64,000 nt of DNA from Porphyra umbilicalis. Its lineage: Eukaryota > Rhodophyta > Bangiophyceae > Bangiales > Bangiaceae. The notes under the pieces were generated by a model. The model was not told the origin of the DNA and made no database searches. It saw nothing but the letters and a program-made list of their open reading frames with translations. A program made the position numbers and the translations under genes. The stretch lies in assembly GCA_002049455.2 (NCBI GenBank), contig KV918764.1, positions 620,001-684,000 of the forward strand, in the 5' to 3' direction. Shown here piece by piece: positions 52,758-63,820 of this stretch (within the stretch, counting starts at the first letter, position 1; the number at the start of each line of letters is the position of its first letter).

Positions 52758-54299
52758 ATGGACGCTGACGAGGCGGGGCTGTCGAGCACTGCATCTTTGC
52801 TCGCAGACGACGATGGTGGCGTCGTTCGTGCCGCTGTGCGCGCCCACATGGGCGTGCTGTTCCTGCTTCGACGACGGTCGCGCTCCGGCAGTGCCAACCG
52901 CCGTCGTCTCTACCGTGGCTCCGTTGCTGGGCGTCGGCCAAACAAACGGCGCGACTTTGCCGCTGGGCTCTTCAACATCCAGCGCGACTACATTGGGGTC
53001 AACGCGGAGGCTCCCATCTACGACGCCCGTGACTTTGAGACGCGGTTTCGCGTGCCGCGCAGTGTGCTTCGACGCGTCTACCAGGCAGTGAAGGACGAGC
53101 CGTTCTTCCAGCAGCGGATCAACGCGACGGGTCGCCTGCAGGCCCACCCTCTTCAGAAGGTCGTTGCCGCCTTCCGCGTCATCGCGTACGGCGAGGCGGC
53201 CGACCGCGCGGACGAGTACGTGCGCCTCTCTCGTTCTACTGTGGCGCAAGCGACAAAGCTACTGCTGGAGTTCATTGTGCGGCGGTGGGGACCAACCTAC
53301 GTGCGCCGTCCTAACAAGTTGGAGCTGAAGAAGATGATGGAGCGCAATGCGGAGCGTGGCTTTTCTGGATGCATGGGCTCGCTGGACTGCACGCACTGGG
53401 AGTGGCATCAGTGCCCGACGGGCATGGCGGGCGCGTATCAGAGCCGGAAGGGCTCGCGCGGCGTTGTTGTCGAGGCCGTCTGCGATGAGGACCTGTGGAT
53501 TTGGCACCTGTTTGTCGGTGCCCCCGGGAGCTTGAACGACATCAACGTTATGAACCAATCGCCCCTCTACCTCGACGTCACCGCCGGCCGGTGGCCGCCG
53601 CGGGATGTGCCCTTTTCCATCAACGGGACAACTCGCACGCTACCATACTACCTTGTCGATGGTATCGACCCTCGTTATGCCTTCCTAGTGTCGCCCCACC
53701 CCATGCCATTGACTGACGAGGCAAAGACCTTCAACCGTCTGCAGGAGGCGATTCGCAAGGATGTTGAGCGGCTGTCTGGCGTCCTGACTAAGCGGTTTCA
53801 CATTGCCTTGCACCCAGGGCGGTGCCGTTCCGTGAAGCAGCTGATTATGACCTACAAGGCGGTGTGCATTCTACACAACATGTGTGTAGAGGCCCGTCGT
53901 GGCACGTTTTTGAGCCGCCGCAGACATGCACGAGGAAATAACGGGGGTGGGAGTGCGGATGGTGAGGGTGAGGGTCCTGCAGGTGAGGTTGCCGCTGCAG
54001 CGGGGGGTCACGGTGCCCAAGATGGTGGGTCAGGCGATGGCGGCGCTGCTGCCGCCGGGGGAGCTGCACCTGGCGGCGGCATCGGCAACGGCGGCGGCCT
54101 CCCGGCCGCCGCTGACGCTGTCGCTGACCCGCCCCCGGCACTGAACGCTGTGGAGCAACCCCCCGCGGGCGGCATGGTTGCTGTCTTTGATGCATGGGGT
54201 GAGACTCGCAATCCCGCCGAGCACGAGCAGCTCCGTGCCGACCTGATGGCGCACGTATGGAACGACCGCGGCGAGTTGCTGTCCCCGTACGTTATGTAG
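52758..54299 (+). CDS. PIF/Harbinger-family DDE transposase
   Basis: 513 residues from the ATG at 52758, intact. The central domain matches plant-type Harbinger nucleases: FETRFRVPRSVLRRVYQAV, ADEYVRLSRSTVAQATKLL, then the catalytic residues Asp210 in GCMGSLDCTHWEWHQCP, Asp301 in YYLVDGIDPRYAFLVSPH and Glu337 in KDVERLSGVLTKRFHIAL, giving DD35E spacing. QLIMTYKAVCILHNMCVEAR near the end of the core is also family-typical. The C-terminal 120 residues are Gly/Ala-rich and then a short conserved-looking end (EHEQLRADLMAHVWND). All catalytic residues are present, so it may be active. The partner protein is encoded convergently at 55543-56987. Confidence 0.95.
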   Translation: MDADEAGLSSTASLLADDDGGVVRAAVRAHMGVLFLLRRRSRSGSANRRRLYRGSVAGRRPNKRRDFAAGLFNIQRDYIGVNAEAPIYDARDFETRFRVPRSVLRRVYQAVKDEPFFQQRINATGRLQAHPLQKVVAAFRVIAYGEAADRADEYVRLSRSTVAQATKLLLEFIVRRWGPTYVRRPNKLELKKMMERNAERGFSGCMGSLDCTHWEWHQCPTGMAGAYQSRKGSRGVVVEAVCDEDLWIWHLFVGAPGSLNDINVMNQSPLYLDVTAGRWPPRDVPFSINGTTRTLPYYLVDGIDPRYAFLVSPHPMPLTDEAKTFNRLQEAIRKDVERLSGVLTKRFHIALHPGRCRSVKQLIMTYKAVCILHNMCVEARRGTFLSRRRHARGNNGGGSADGEGEGPAGEVAAAAGGHGAQDGGSGDGGAAAAGGAAPGGGIGNGGGLPAAADAVADPPPALNAVEQPPAGGMVAVFDAWGETRNPAEHEQLRADLMAHVWNDRGELLSPYVM

Positions 54300-54569
54300 A
54301 GACGCAAGGTTACGCAAAGGTTTTTTTTTTCCCCGCTGGGCAGGGCTTTTTTTTCCTTAACATTGATGTCCATAGTGTGTACCACCAGGTCCGCTCTAGT
54401 TGAGATCCCCACCACCTCAGCTGGCGCTTTAGCGGGATTCCCTGCCTCTCCGCCGTCCCTTTCCCCAGCCCGCCCACCCCTGCGCCCCCACCTCCTTCCA
54501 ATGGCACGGCTCGCGGCCTCCACCTCCCCATCGATCCGCCCGCGCCCACCCCCTCGCAGGGCGGCGCCC

Positions 54570-55425
54570 GCCGCGAATGCGGCGGCTGCGGCGGCGGCGG
54601 CGGAGGTGGCGGCGGCGGTCGGAAGGGGCGGCGGTCGGCGGGGGCGGCGGTCGGCGGCGGGGGGGGCGGCCGGCGTCTGTGGCGGCGGTCGGCGGTGGGA
54701 GCGGCGGCCGGCGGCGGAGGCGGCGGCGGTCAGCGGGGGCGGCGGTTGGCGGGGGTGGCGGCCGGCGGCGGAGGCGGCGGCGGTCGGCGGGGGCGGCGGT
54801 CGGCGGCGGGGGGGGCGTCTGACGGCGGTCAGCAGTGGGGGCGGCGGCCGGCGGCGGGGGCGGCGGATGGCGGGGGAGGACGGCGGCGGGAGAGGCGGCT
54901 GGCGGCGGGGGGGGCGGCGGTCGGCGGGGGCGGCGGTCGGCGGGGGCGGCGGTCGGCGGCGGGGGGGGCGTCTGACGGCGGTCGGCAGTGGGGGCGCCGG
55001 TCGGCGGTGGGGGCGGCGGCCGGCGGTGGAGGCGGCGGCGGTCGGCGGGGGCGGCGGTCGGTGGGGGGAGGGGCGGCCGGCGGCGGGGGGGGCGGCCGGC
55101 GGGGGCGGCGGTCGGTGGCGGGGGGGGCGGCGGTCGGCGGGGGCGGCGGTCGGCGGGGGCGGCGGTCGGCGGTGGGGGGGCGGCCGGCGGCTGTGGCGCC
55201 GGTAGGCGGTGGGGGCGGCGGCTGGCGGCGGAGGCAGCGGCGGTCGGCGGGGGCGGCGGTCAGCGGCGGAGTCGGCGACCCGCGGCGGAGTCGGCGACCG
55301 GCGGCGGGGGCGGCGGTCGGCGGCGGGGGCGGCGGCAGACGGCAGGGGCGGCGGTCGGCGGGGGCGGCGGTCGGTGGCGGGGGGGGCTGCCGGCGACGGG
55401 GGGGGCGGCCGGCGGCGGGGGCCGG
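54570..55425. repeat. GGCGGCGGTCGGCGG minisatellite
   Basis: About 850 bases of tandem GGCGGCGGTCGGCGG-like units of about 15 bp, with G expansions, between the two Harbinger genes. It is strongly G-rich on the plus strand and could form G-quadruplexes. Stop-free frames on both strands are artefacts. Confidence 0.9.
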
Positions 55426-55542
55426 GGAAAGGCACTTGTAAAGGAAAAAAAAAACCTGCCCAACGGGGAAAAAAAAACTGTTGACATACTTAACATGCAA
55501 ACACATCATGTCCCACACACAGGCAACAAACTACAGGTCTCT

Positions 55543-56987
55543 CTACTCGGAGTCATCGCCGTCATCTGTCGACTCGCTCTCTTCGTCCAGGAGGCGAGTC
55601 GTGGCCGGGGTGCGCGCGACCTGAGCCACGGCTGCCTGCCGCTTGGTCTCCATCGAGCGGCGGCCGCCGGCAGTTTTTTGTTGCTGGCGCACGCGCGCCA
55701 CCGCGGACTTGGCCGCCGACGCCGCCGCCAGAGCAGATGCAGATGTCCCATCCGCACCCGACGGCGCCGCCAGCGCTCCTGGCGCCGGCGGCGCCCGCGC
55801 TCCGGCGGCAGGGCCAGCAGCAGTCCGCGGCGTCTCCGTCGTGCCGCCAACACCCAGACCAGCAACACCGTTCCCCACACCACCGATAGAGCCGTCAGTC
55901 CTCTCACTCCCCCCCAAATCAATAGTTGAAGAGCTCGCCAAACCTGCACGCTCAAGCATCTTCTGCGTAATGGCCAAGCGGTACCGAGCCGCTTCAGGGG
56001 TGTGCCGCATCAGTGGTGAGTCAAAAAAGCAAAGGGCAGTGCGCTCATTTTGCGCGTCCGTCAGCTTGCGGCGGGCCTCAGTACTGTCCTTGACTTGAGC
56101 GTCCATCTGGATGTCGTCTTGCCGCTGCGTCTTGGCAGCTTTGATGCCAATAGGGCGACCTTGGAAGCCGCCGTAGCGTCGGCTGCGGCTGCTGCCGCTG
56201 CCACTCGCGTCGTCGTCCGACGACGAGTCGCCAAAAATGTCGTTTGTAGAGGCGTCGCCGCCGTTGGCGGCGCCGCTGAACTTGTCACTCTGCCGCAATA
56301 CGCGCCAACACGCCACCCACGTGCAGTGTGCGACCTTGGCCTTGCGTTTGCGAGTTTTGTCGTTGCGCTTGTCTTGGTCTCGGTCGGCACGGATGGCGTC
56401 GTACACGTCCAGCGAGCAGTAGCGCGCCACAGCGCCGCTAATGATATCCTCCTCAGACAGGTTGCCAGTGGTCGGCATGGCCTTAACAGCGACGTAGTGC
56501 GACGTGAAGGTGCTCACCCCCGTTCGGATGCGCTTGAAATGCTTCTCCAGCGCGCTTGGTAGGCGGTCCACTCTCATTGGCCCCTTCTTAAGAACTTTCT
56601 CAGCCCACAGCTTGTGAACAGTCCCCCACAGGTTCTCCTTGGTGCGGGCAGTCGCCCTCACCGGGTCACTCGTCACCTCCAGGTAGGCCTCACATAGTGG
56701 CACACGGTCGGCGTCCGTCCATCCCAGAGCAGACCCCATCTTCTTGGGTAGCGCGTAGGTTACAGCCGGTACGGAGGCGGAGGGTGTGCAGGAAACAGCT
56801 GGGGAGGGCGCCGAGGCACAGGGACCAGCTCGTACGTCGGGTCGAGAGAGGGTTGAGTCCCCTGCACCATGTACACTGGACTGCTCGGAGGCTCGGATGG
56901 CGTCGGCTGCCGCAACGGCTGCGACGGCGCGTGCCACCAAGTCTACGGCGCGGACGTGCTCCGTGCGGGCGTCCGCGTCAGCACCCA
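55543..56987 (-). CDS. Myb/SANT-like Harbinger accessory protein
   Basis: The minus-strand frame is open up to 57021 only with a non-ATG start; a good acceptor (ACTTTCAG) ends at 56988, so 55543-56987 is probably a terminal exon. After a low-complexity Ala-rich start comes the Myb/SANT-like block KKMGSALGWTDADRVPLCEA, then ENLWGTVHKLWAEKVLKKGP, ALEKHFKRIRTGVSTFTSHY and SEEDIISGAVARYC. A Ser/Asp-rich linker (TNDIFGDSSSDDDASGSGSS), a helical stretch and an acidic end (DEESESTDDGDDSE) follow. In Harbinger elements this protein binds the transposase and the terminal repeats and aids nuclear import. The trihelix-like layout is typical. Confidence 0.8.
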
Positions 56988-57872
56988 CTGAAAGTCCTGC
57001 GTGCCTGCCGGACCTCCGCACTGGTCGACCCGCCAGGGCGAGCGCGCGTCAGGCGAGCGCCACAGAGTCGCCGGTGGTGCACACTCCCAGACGGGGGGTT
57101 GGTCGTCGCCCCACGCCTCGTAGGGGGGTGCCCACCGCCAGCCGGGAGGAGGGCCCGGGGAGTGGCGCGGCAGGTCCCACGGCCGGTCCCAGTCGCCGCC
57201 CCTTGGCGAGCCCCAGTCGGCCGTTGGCGGGCCAGGCGGTGGGCCCCACGGCTGTCGTGGCAAACTGCGCGAGCGGTAGTCGTCGGTGCCGCCCCTGAAA
57301 TGGGGCGGATGTCTTGGCGGGCTTGGGGGAGGGCCCGGCGGCAGAAGCCGCGGCAGGCGAGGAGGGCTGCACGAGCGGTACCCGCGACCGCGAGAAGGTG
57401 GATGCTGCGGAAAGCGCGGCGGGCCGGGGGGGCTACCAGCCGGCAGGCGCCCAGCGCTTCGACCACAGTGGTTGGGGGCGAATGGCGGGCCCCTTGTAGG
57501 ACAGGGAGGGGCGCCAAAGGGCACCCGCGGGGGGCTCGGCGGTCGCCCGCCGTCGTTGTTGCCACCGCCGCGCGGATGCGCACGCACAGGGCCTGGAGGG
57601 CCGCGGCTCGGCGGTCGCCCGCCGTCGTTGTTGCCACCGCCGCGCGGATGCGCACGCACAGGGCCTGGAGGGCCGCCGTCAAAACCGGGGCCGTCCCAAT
57701 CGCCGCGGTGTCGCACTTGCCGCCGTTGTTGGTCACAGTCGTCGCGGTCTCCATGTCGGCGGCCGCGTCCGAAAGGGGAGTACGGCCGCTTAAATGGTCG
57801 CGGCCGCCCGCCCTCAGCCGGACGACTAAAGCCGGGGGGCGGGCGATGACCACCCGGCGCCGCGCGCGGCAT
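56943..57872 (-). CDS. Pro/Gly/Arg-rich frame upstream of the Myb-like exon
   Basis: ATG at 57872 (MPRAAPGGHRPPPGFSRPAE). The frame is rich in Pro, Arg, Gly and Asp (FKRPYSPFGRGRRHGDRDD; GGDWDRPWDLPRHSPGPPPG) and contains a tandem 24-residue repeat encoded by a 72-bp duplication. It may be the 5' exon of the Myb-like gene, joined by an intron ending at 56988, or an unrelated low-complexity frame. The donor could not be chosen. Confidence 0.35.
   Translation of the reverse strand: MPRAAPGGHRPPPGFSRPAEGGRPRPFKRPYSPFGRGRRHGDRDDCDQQRRQVRHRGDWDGPGFDGGPPGPVRAHPRGGGNNDGGRPPSRGPPGPVRAHPRGGGNNDGGRPPSPPRVPFGAPPCPTRGPPFAPNHCGRSAGRLPAGSPPGPPRFPQHPPSRGRGYRSCSPPRLPRLLPPGPPPSPPRHPPHFRGGTDDYRSRSLPRQPWGPPPGPPTADWGSPRGGDWDRPWDLPRHSPGPPPGWRWAPPYEAWGDDQPPVWECAPPATLWRSPDARSPWRVDQCGGPAGTQDFQWVLTRTPARSTSAP
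57534..57677. repeat. 72-bp tandem duplication
   Basis: GGTCGCCCGCCGTCGTTGTT at 57541 recurs at 57613; the two copies are almost identical. In frame with the Pro/Arg-rich reading (24 codons). Confidence 0.9.
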
Positions 57873-60773
57873 GGGAGGAGAAGGGGGGGGAGGCGGGGGG
57901 GGGGCATGTCGGCGTGCTCGCAGGCGTTCTCGCAGGGACTAGGAGGGGGAGGCGGGCACCGGGTACCGTTACGATTGCGCTGCGTGCGCCGCCGCCGTGA
58001 GTCGTTGGCGCCCTTCCCGCGCGTCATGCTCGGGAGCGAAGGCGTCGTCAAAAGCAGGGGAGACGGTGTGCGCGGGCTAAAGACGCCGTGGGAGTGGGGT
58101 ACGGAGGCGGGCGCCGCGGCGCCGCCGGCGGGTTGCGCGCACACAAACGGCACGCGGAGGAGCCGCGCGCGGGAGACACCACAGGGCCCCCACACTGCGT
58201 GCCTGCGACGGTGGGAGACCGTTGCCTGCCCGCCCGCGCCCGCGTCCGTCCACAAAGAGCGAAAAAGAGTCGCGGTTGACCCGCCCACGGCACACCACCG
58301 CATGCTCTCTATGCGTGCCTGGGTGGGAGGGCGCAGCCTGCGCCCCACCTGAGGTGGCCCGCAAGAGGCCAAAAGAGGTCGAGCGTCGGACTCGTGCGAG
58401 GGGACAACGCGACAGGTCCCACCCCCCCAAACCCACGCGCGGGAACAACGCGACAGGTCCCCCCAATCGCTGTCTCGCGTGGCAGGCGACCGCCTGTCGG
58501 TCCCCTCGGACTGCTCACGCCGGGAGGCGTGTCTCGGCGGACCCACGTGTGCGTGGCGAGCGCGCGTGTCGAGTCACGCTCTGGCCCGCTCGCGCCACAA
58601 AAAAGGCGGCACTCGCCGGTCCCGCGCAGGGAACCTGGTCGAGGTCCTCCAATGCGCTGCCTGGGGAGGCGGGGTGCACCCGCGCAGGCACCCCCGATCC
58701 CACAATGCCTGTTAATTGGACCGCACACGATGCGCGGACTGACGACAGCGCAGTGGATGCCATCATCGCTGTCCGCCCACGCAACGCAATCAGTCGACAT
58801 ACGTGTGTGTGAGGCCCTAATCGCGATCACGCGACGGGATAACGTAACCACTCATTTCTGCGCAGCGCTCTCGAATCTCCCACCCAGTGTCACAACTGGC
58901 CGCCACATCGTCCGTTTGAGACAAGCGGCGTCCAATCACGTCCACAGGAGGACTGAGGGCGGAGCCTAGCCCGACCAGATTGCCACAAGATCGAGACAGA
59001 ACATTTTGAAAATACCTGGACTGCACGAATGACACTTCGAGGCCGGGGCACGGCTTAGAAATTTTGCATTGGCAGCCAATCAAAGAGCACCTCTTCCGTC
59101 CGCTGACCGGAGAGCCTGACCCGAGAGCGTCGCAGCGCAATCGATTCTAAAAGCTTGCACTCCCAAGAGATGGTCCATGGGTGTTGCGAGCTATTTGGGA
59201 GGACCACTCTGCGGTGCGGACAGTGCCGTGGTCCTCTCGGGCAGGTGATTGTCCACCAGACTGGCCCAGATCGCTGGTGTGGCGCCGCGTGCAAAGCAGG
59301 TCCTCGCCTGTGTCAGGCGTTGACATCGAATATTCTTGCGCGTGGTGCCGTGGCACTGCCAGGTGTCGTCGCATTCACCCCATGTTGTTGCGTCTTGAGC
59401 CTGATTCCTGTCGGTTTGGGCTTCATTCGCATACTGTGCATCAATTCTTTGTCGCGTGGCATGCCCGAGCCCATTTTCGAATGAATCTAGAGACTATCTC
59501 TGCACGATCTGCCATCGGTTTTGAACACATCAGCCAGCGTCGTTCGGCTAAAGGTATATCTCATGCACTAAAACCTGTCCCAAAAAAGATGTGGGAGCGT
59601 CGGAACTGGTCCTCCAGGAGCCAAAGTCCCTCAGATGACAGATATGGGAGTTCCGGCGGTACTCCGAAAAAAGGGGCTGTGAGTGCGAGAAGCGCCGGAA
59701 TGCGCGTGGGTCGCGCGACACTGGTGAAGCGCTGCGTCCGGTTTCCAGCTCAGCAATAGCCGTTGCAACAATGATCCAGCTGACAAATACAGTCCACTCA
59801 AACTGATAGGGCGGATCAAGCCGGCTGGCTTGCATGAGACAAAAAAAAGAACATGCATTCAAACAGTAGCCCCCGCTTCATAATCTATGGCCGAGTCCAA
59901 GGGCCGGCGCTTCACTTTCGGTCCCGACCGCCAGCGTTTCCGCAATGCTCAGTTTCGACTTCTGATAGGCTGTAAGGCTCGTCATGTACATGCTTACAAC
60001 TTTCCCTGGTCGAGCACGCCTCACATGCCCATCATGGAAGCATGGCGTCAACGAGAGCGCGAAAAGTACCGCGAAACCGGCACCCTACTTTTTCTGCACG
60101 CACGACAAAGCTCCAGAATACAGTCCACACATCGGAACGGCGCGCATTGACTGAAAGCTTGCGAGTTGGTGGTTCTTTCTATAGCGAAACATTCGGCATG
60201 GGGTGCGATGATGTCCGTCTCTGGCGGGCTTGAACATGCGTCGCCGCCAGAGGTTTTAATGCGTGAGATCCACCTTTAGTCCCCTGCAATACGAGGCGAG
60301 GTCAGATTGGGACCTCGTCGGACCCACCAGCGTAGACCCTATCGTTCAATCGGCCAGAGGGCATTCGATGGTCCATGTAGCAAAGTCCATCGCGACGTTT
60401 GGGATATGGGGCCCCCAGGATGGTCTTTCCATTCAGGGACCCACACGTTGCACCTCCAGATGGGGTTAAATGGAAGATGGGGCCGACGTTGCTGGGATTG
60501 CCCTTAGGGGCGTGAAGAGGGGCGTGCCAATGTTGGGGGCGTGCAGAAGGGCGTGATTAGGCGTGCATCGCCCACCCCGCCACCCAAAAAGGGGCGTGAT
60601 GCACAACCGTTTTCACAGCAGAGGCGTGACTCACATCGACTTCTTCAGAGCTTCTTCTATCGAGGGCTGTGTGCCTTGGTGTTCGATGAACAATGATGGG
60701 AAAGTCGATGGGACCACGGCAATGGAAGTAGAGCCATCGACCGATCGAATCAAGAATCCATTTCCACTAATTA
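57873..60773. other. no supported gene
   Basis: 57.9-58.7 kb is GC-rich with a short near-duplicate (CAACGCGACAGGTCC at about 58408 and 58447). From 58.8 kb composition is lower in GC and frames are short. 60474-60512 is an inverted match to 51134-51171. Confidence 0.3.
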
Positions 60774-60945
60774 TTGCTGTCTTCCCAATTTTGGCCGATG
60801 CCGTCGATGTCAAGAGGGGTGATCAACTGTGCGAAACAGTTTCTCAGCCATCCATTCAGCCGGATAAAGTTGTTCGACCAATGGGCAGTTGACCGAGACC
60901 CTGTCTTGACTTCGATCACATCGGCCAAAATTGGGAAGACAGCAA
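60774..60945. mobile_element. TA-flanked MITE, 172 bp
   Basis: Terminal inverted repeats of about 28 bases starting TTGCTGTCTTCCCAATTTTG, with TA at 60772-60773 and 60946-60947. The body contains CAGCCATCCATTCAGCCGGA, shared in inverted orientation with the next MITE. Confidence 0.88.
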
Positions 60946-61119
60946 TAAAAGAAGTGATTGTCATGCAATGTGTGACATCTCATCTCGTCGCCTCCTTCGA
61001 CACCGCGAAGGTCGACATCACTTCGTCGACGTCTGGGCACCGTCGCGTGGAAGGAAGCGGGTGCCCTGTGCTGGCGGGGCAGGATGACAGACTCCCCTGA
61101 GAAGCGGCCGTTGGACATA

Positions 61120-61279
61120 TTGCAGTCTTCCCAATTCTGGCCATCCGGACAAGAACAACCTACAGTGCGCACAACTTCTGATTGGTCGAGAGGTCGTATC
61201 CGGCCGGATGGATGGCTGTCGTGCATCTGTTCTGCACAGTTGTTCTTGTCGGGATCGGCCAGAATTGGGGAAACTGCAA
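61120..61279. mobile_element. TA-flanked MITE, 160 bp, opposite orientation to the previous one
   Basis: Ends TTGCAGTCTTCCCAATTCTG and its inverse, with TA at 61118-61119 and 61280-61281. The internal sequence is the diverged reverse complement of the 60774-60945 body. The terminal motif also matches the 441-bp MITE at 29561. Confidence 0.88.
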
Positions 61280-61281
61280 TA

Positions 61282-63505
61282 TTCATTGCACACACGATGG
61301 TTTTTTTGAATACTCACAGTCCTCTGGCCTGTGCTTCGGGGTGCTCAGCGGTCGGTGACATGGCCATGTTCCTTTCCTGTGGGGACCAAGTCATTTGCTC
61401 GCGGACTCAGACCTCCTGAAGAAGACGTGGTCACAAAATACGACGGTGAAACGATCGTCTCCTGAGATGACTTGAACCCCGAGTACCAATGAAGTGCAAA
61501 TCGAACAAGCACAGACTCTGTGGTCGACAGGTGAGGTCATCGCGGTCGTCCAATCAGATGGGTCGAGGTGCGGGCTCTGCAGCTGTAATCGCATCGAATC
61601 GATGGGTTCGATGGGAACCTGGAATGCACCCATCGAGCCGCTTTTTGATGGGTCAATGGCCTCATCGAAGCCTCAATGGTATGTCGATGGAGAAACACTC
61701 CGCAGTAGACGATGTGTCTCCCTTTACGCTCCGCGGCTCCCACTTCCCACCGGTGCGTGCACTGCTGTCGTCAGCTTCTGGTTGAATCCCCATCGGCGGG
61801 GGTGTTCGGTGGGCATCGGGGCCCACCGGATCGGGTGCCCGGTTGGAACTGATGGGCGTCCGATGGGGCGATTTGCCCGGTGGGCCCGGGCTTCATCGGG
61901 CTCCATCGGCGCAAGTCACGAGACCGACGTTGCTGACAGCTTTTCTGAGACCAATCAGAATCCCAATAAACACATCATGCCTCAGGAGCCTTTCTGAAGG
62001 GAATTATGCAGGCAAGTTGCAAGTGGGTGTACCGAGAGGTATTGATCGTGACCGGTGACACCTGTCCAAGAAACACGCGCGCGGCGCCTGGGTGTGTTTC
62101 TCTTTTTCTTCGCCATGCATTTCTTGCTCAGCTAGGACGATTCTGATGTCGTACGCGTGGTGTGTGGCACGAGAAAACAGTGCTCATGGCGATGCATATG
62201 CGAACCAGGGCAATACGCGTACTGAGAGAAGTGGGTGCGGGACTCGTCGCGGCGGCCGTCCGGCCGCTTCCCGTGCGCCAGCGGTGGGGACGGGTACACC
62301 GCAAGCCCTACCGACCTCTAGGAAAACGACCGACCCGTTCTGCCTTGCCCCCCCCCCACCGAGGACCGGCTACCAAAATCAGTCGACAATGACACCCCAC
62401 TGCCACAGGGGGTGACGCCCTCCGAAGTGCACAGCCGGCGCCGGCACGGTCCGCGGCGATCTCCCCGGGGCCACTGACATCGGCGCCAGCAGGGGTCGTC
62501 GCAGCGAGCGGCTGCGGCGCGTGGGTAGCCGGACGGTCGGAGAAATGTGAGAGGCCTCCCTGTGGATGCAGCGCCAGCTGTGCGGCAGCAGGTGGAGATA
62601 GCCGCGGCCATGGTGGTGGCGGGGCGGCACGACCTGCACCGCAGGTCGTGCAGTCGAAAATGTCCTCGTACACCACTGTGCCGCAGGCAGCTGGGTCGCC
62701 GCTCGCCACACAGGACCGTCGCCACCTTCCCTCCCCCCTGCCACCCCCGACCAACGCCCACGCAGCTCCAACGTACCATTCCACTGGCGCGTGGGGGCGG
62801 CCGCAAGCAACACCCGGCGACGCAGGCACTGGTGGTCCCAGTCGTCGCGGAAGGGGCGGTCACGTCCACAGGCAGCCGACACGCCCGCCCGCCCGCCCGC
62901 CCGAGTGCCTCTCGCCTCCAAGTGTCACTGTTCACATCCACGGCGGGTGATCGGCGGTGTCGGGGGGTGGAGGTGGTGGCAGCTCCACTCAGCCAAATTG
63001 TGCAGCGTCCATGCCCTCGTCGCGGCGGCCAAATTGGAAAAGGGGCCGCGGTGTCGCCGCTGCCCCTCTCCACATGTGGCCACGTCCTCCATCAGGGTAC
63101 GACGGGCGGCGGCGCCCGAGAACGGCCACACCCGCGGCGGCCGGCGCTCTGCGCATCGGCGTCGGAGGTGACGAATTCTGAAAACGCCCCGCCCCTTGCA
63201 GCTGCAAGTGGTGAGTGCACCACCGCGGCGGCCATCGCCGCCGCCCCTCGTGGCGTCACCCAGCCGCCACCGCGACCGTCACCAGGAGCTCTCCCCGCCG
63301 GCCCCAGGCCCTGGTGGCCCCCCCCCGTCCTTCACGGCGAGTAGCCATGCGACAAAATTGATGACGGGACGCGTCGTCTTCGCCAATCAGACAACCTCGA
63401 GGCCGCTGTCGCACGCCCCCGGCGTCGCCATGCCGCTGCTCCTTCCCAGCTCTGCGTGATTCGCCGTCCCACGACCCCTCCCGGCACTGCCAACCGCTCC
63501 AAAAG
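61282..63505. other. no supported gene
   Basis: Low-GC to 62.2 kb, then GC-rich again. Frames between 62.3 and 63.4 kb on both strands are Arg/Pro/Ala-rich; a minus-strand piece CGTVVYEDIFDCTTCGAG looks mildly protein-like but has no support. Confidence 0.3.
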
Positions 63506-63820
63506 GTGGACACGGCGATTGCGCGAGCGACGGTGAAGACGAGCGCGTGCGTCGCGTGCGGCGGCGGCCGCCACCCGCCAGCCCCCAGTCCCACCCCCAA
63601 CATAGACGATGCGCCATTACCGCTGCAAACAAAGACTCTCAGATCCGCCAACGCACCGTGGGGAGGACGACGGCGGCGGCGGCAAAAGAGGGATCCATTC
63701 GAACCGCCGCCCGCGGCGGCCTCGCAGAGGCCGGTGAGACGGCTGCAACGGGGTGACGCCGTCGTCGCCGTACACGATCCGCAGCCCGCCTGGGCGCGTG
63801 CCGTCGCGGAAATGGAGTGA
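63506..63820 (+). CDS. possible 3'-terminal exon, unknown function
   Basis: The reading begins with VDTAIARATVKTSACVACGG after an AG at about 63504 and ends WARAVAEME at TGA 63818-63820. RLQRGDAVVAVHDPQPAWAR looks like a small beta-barrel strand pair. No ATG and no known family; it could be the last exon of a plus-strand gene. Confidence 0.2.
   Translation: MDTAIARATVKTSACVACGGGRHPPAPSPTPNIDDAPLPLQTKTLRSANAPWGGRRRRRQKRDPFEPPPAAASQRPVRRLQRGDAVVAVHDPQPAWARAVAEME

Larger units (their letters stand above)
51783..57872. mobile_element. PIF/Harbinger-like DNA transposon (borders approximate)
   Basis: It has both genes typical of the superfamily: a DDE transposase and a Myb/SANT-like DNA-binding protein, here in convergent order with a G-rich array between them. 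The outer limits given are those of associated sequence, not proven termini. I did not find the short terminal inverted repeats or the 3-base target duplication by eye. Confidence 0.6.

Noticed and set aside
54008-55929. Long Pro/Arg and Gly/Arg frames over the G-rich array
   Set aside because: Reading of the 15-bp tandem repeat, not a gene.
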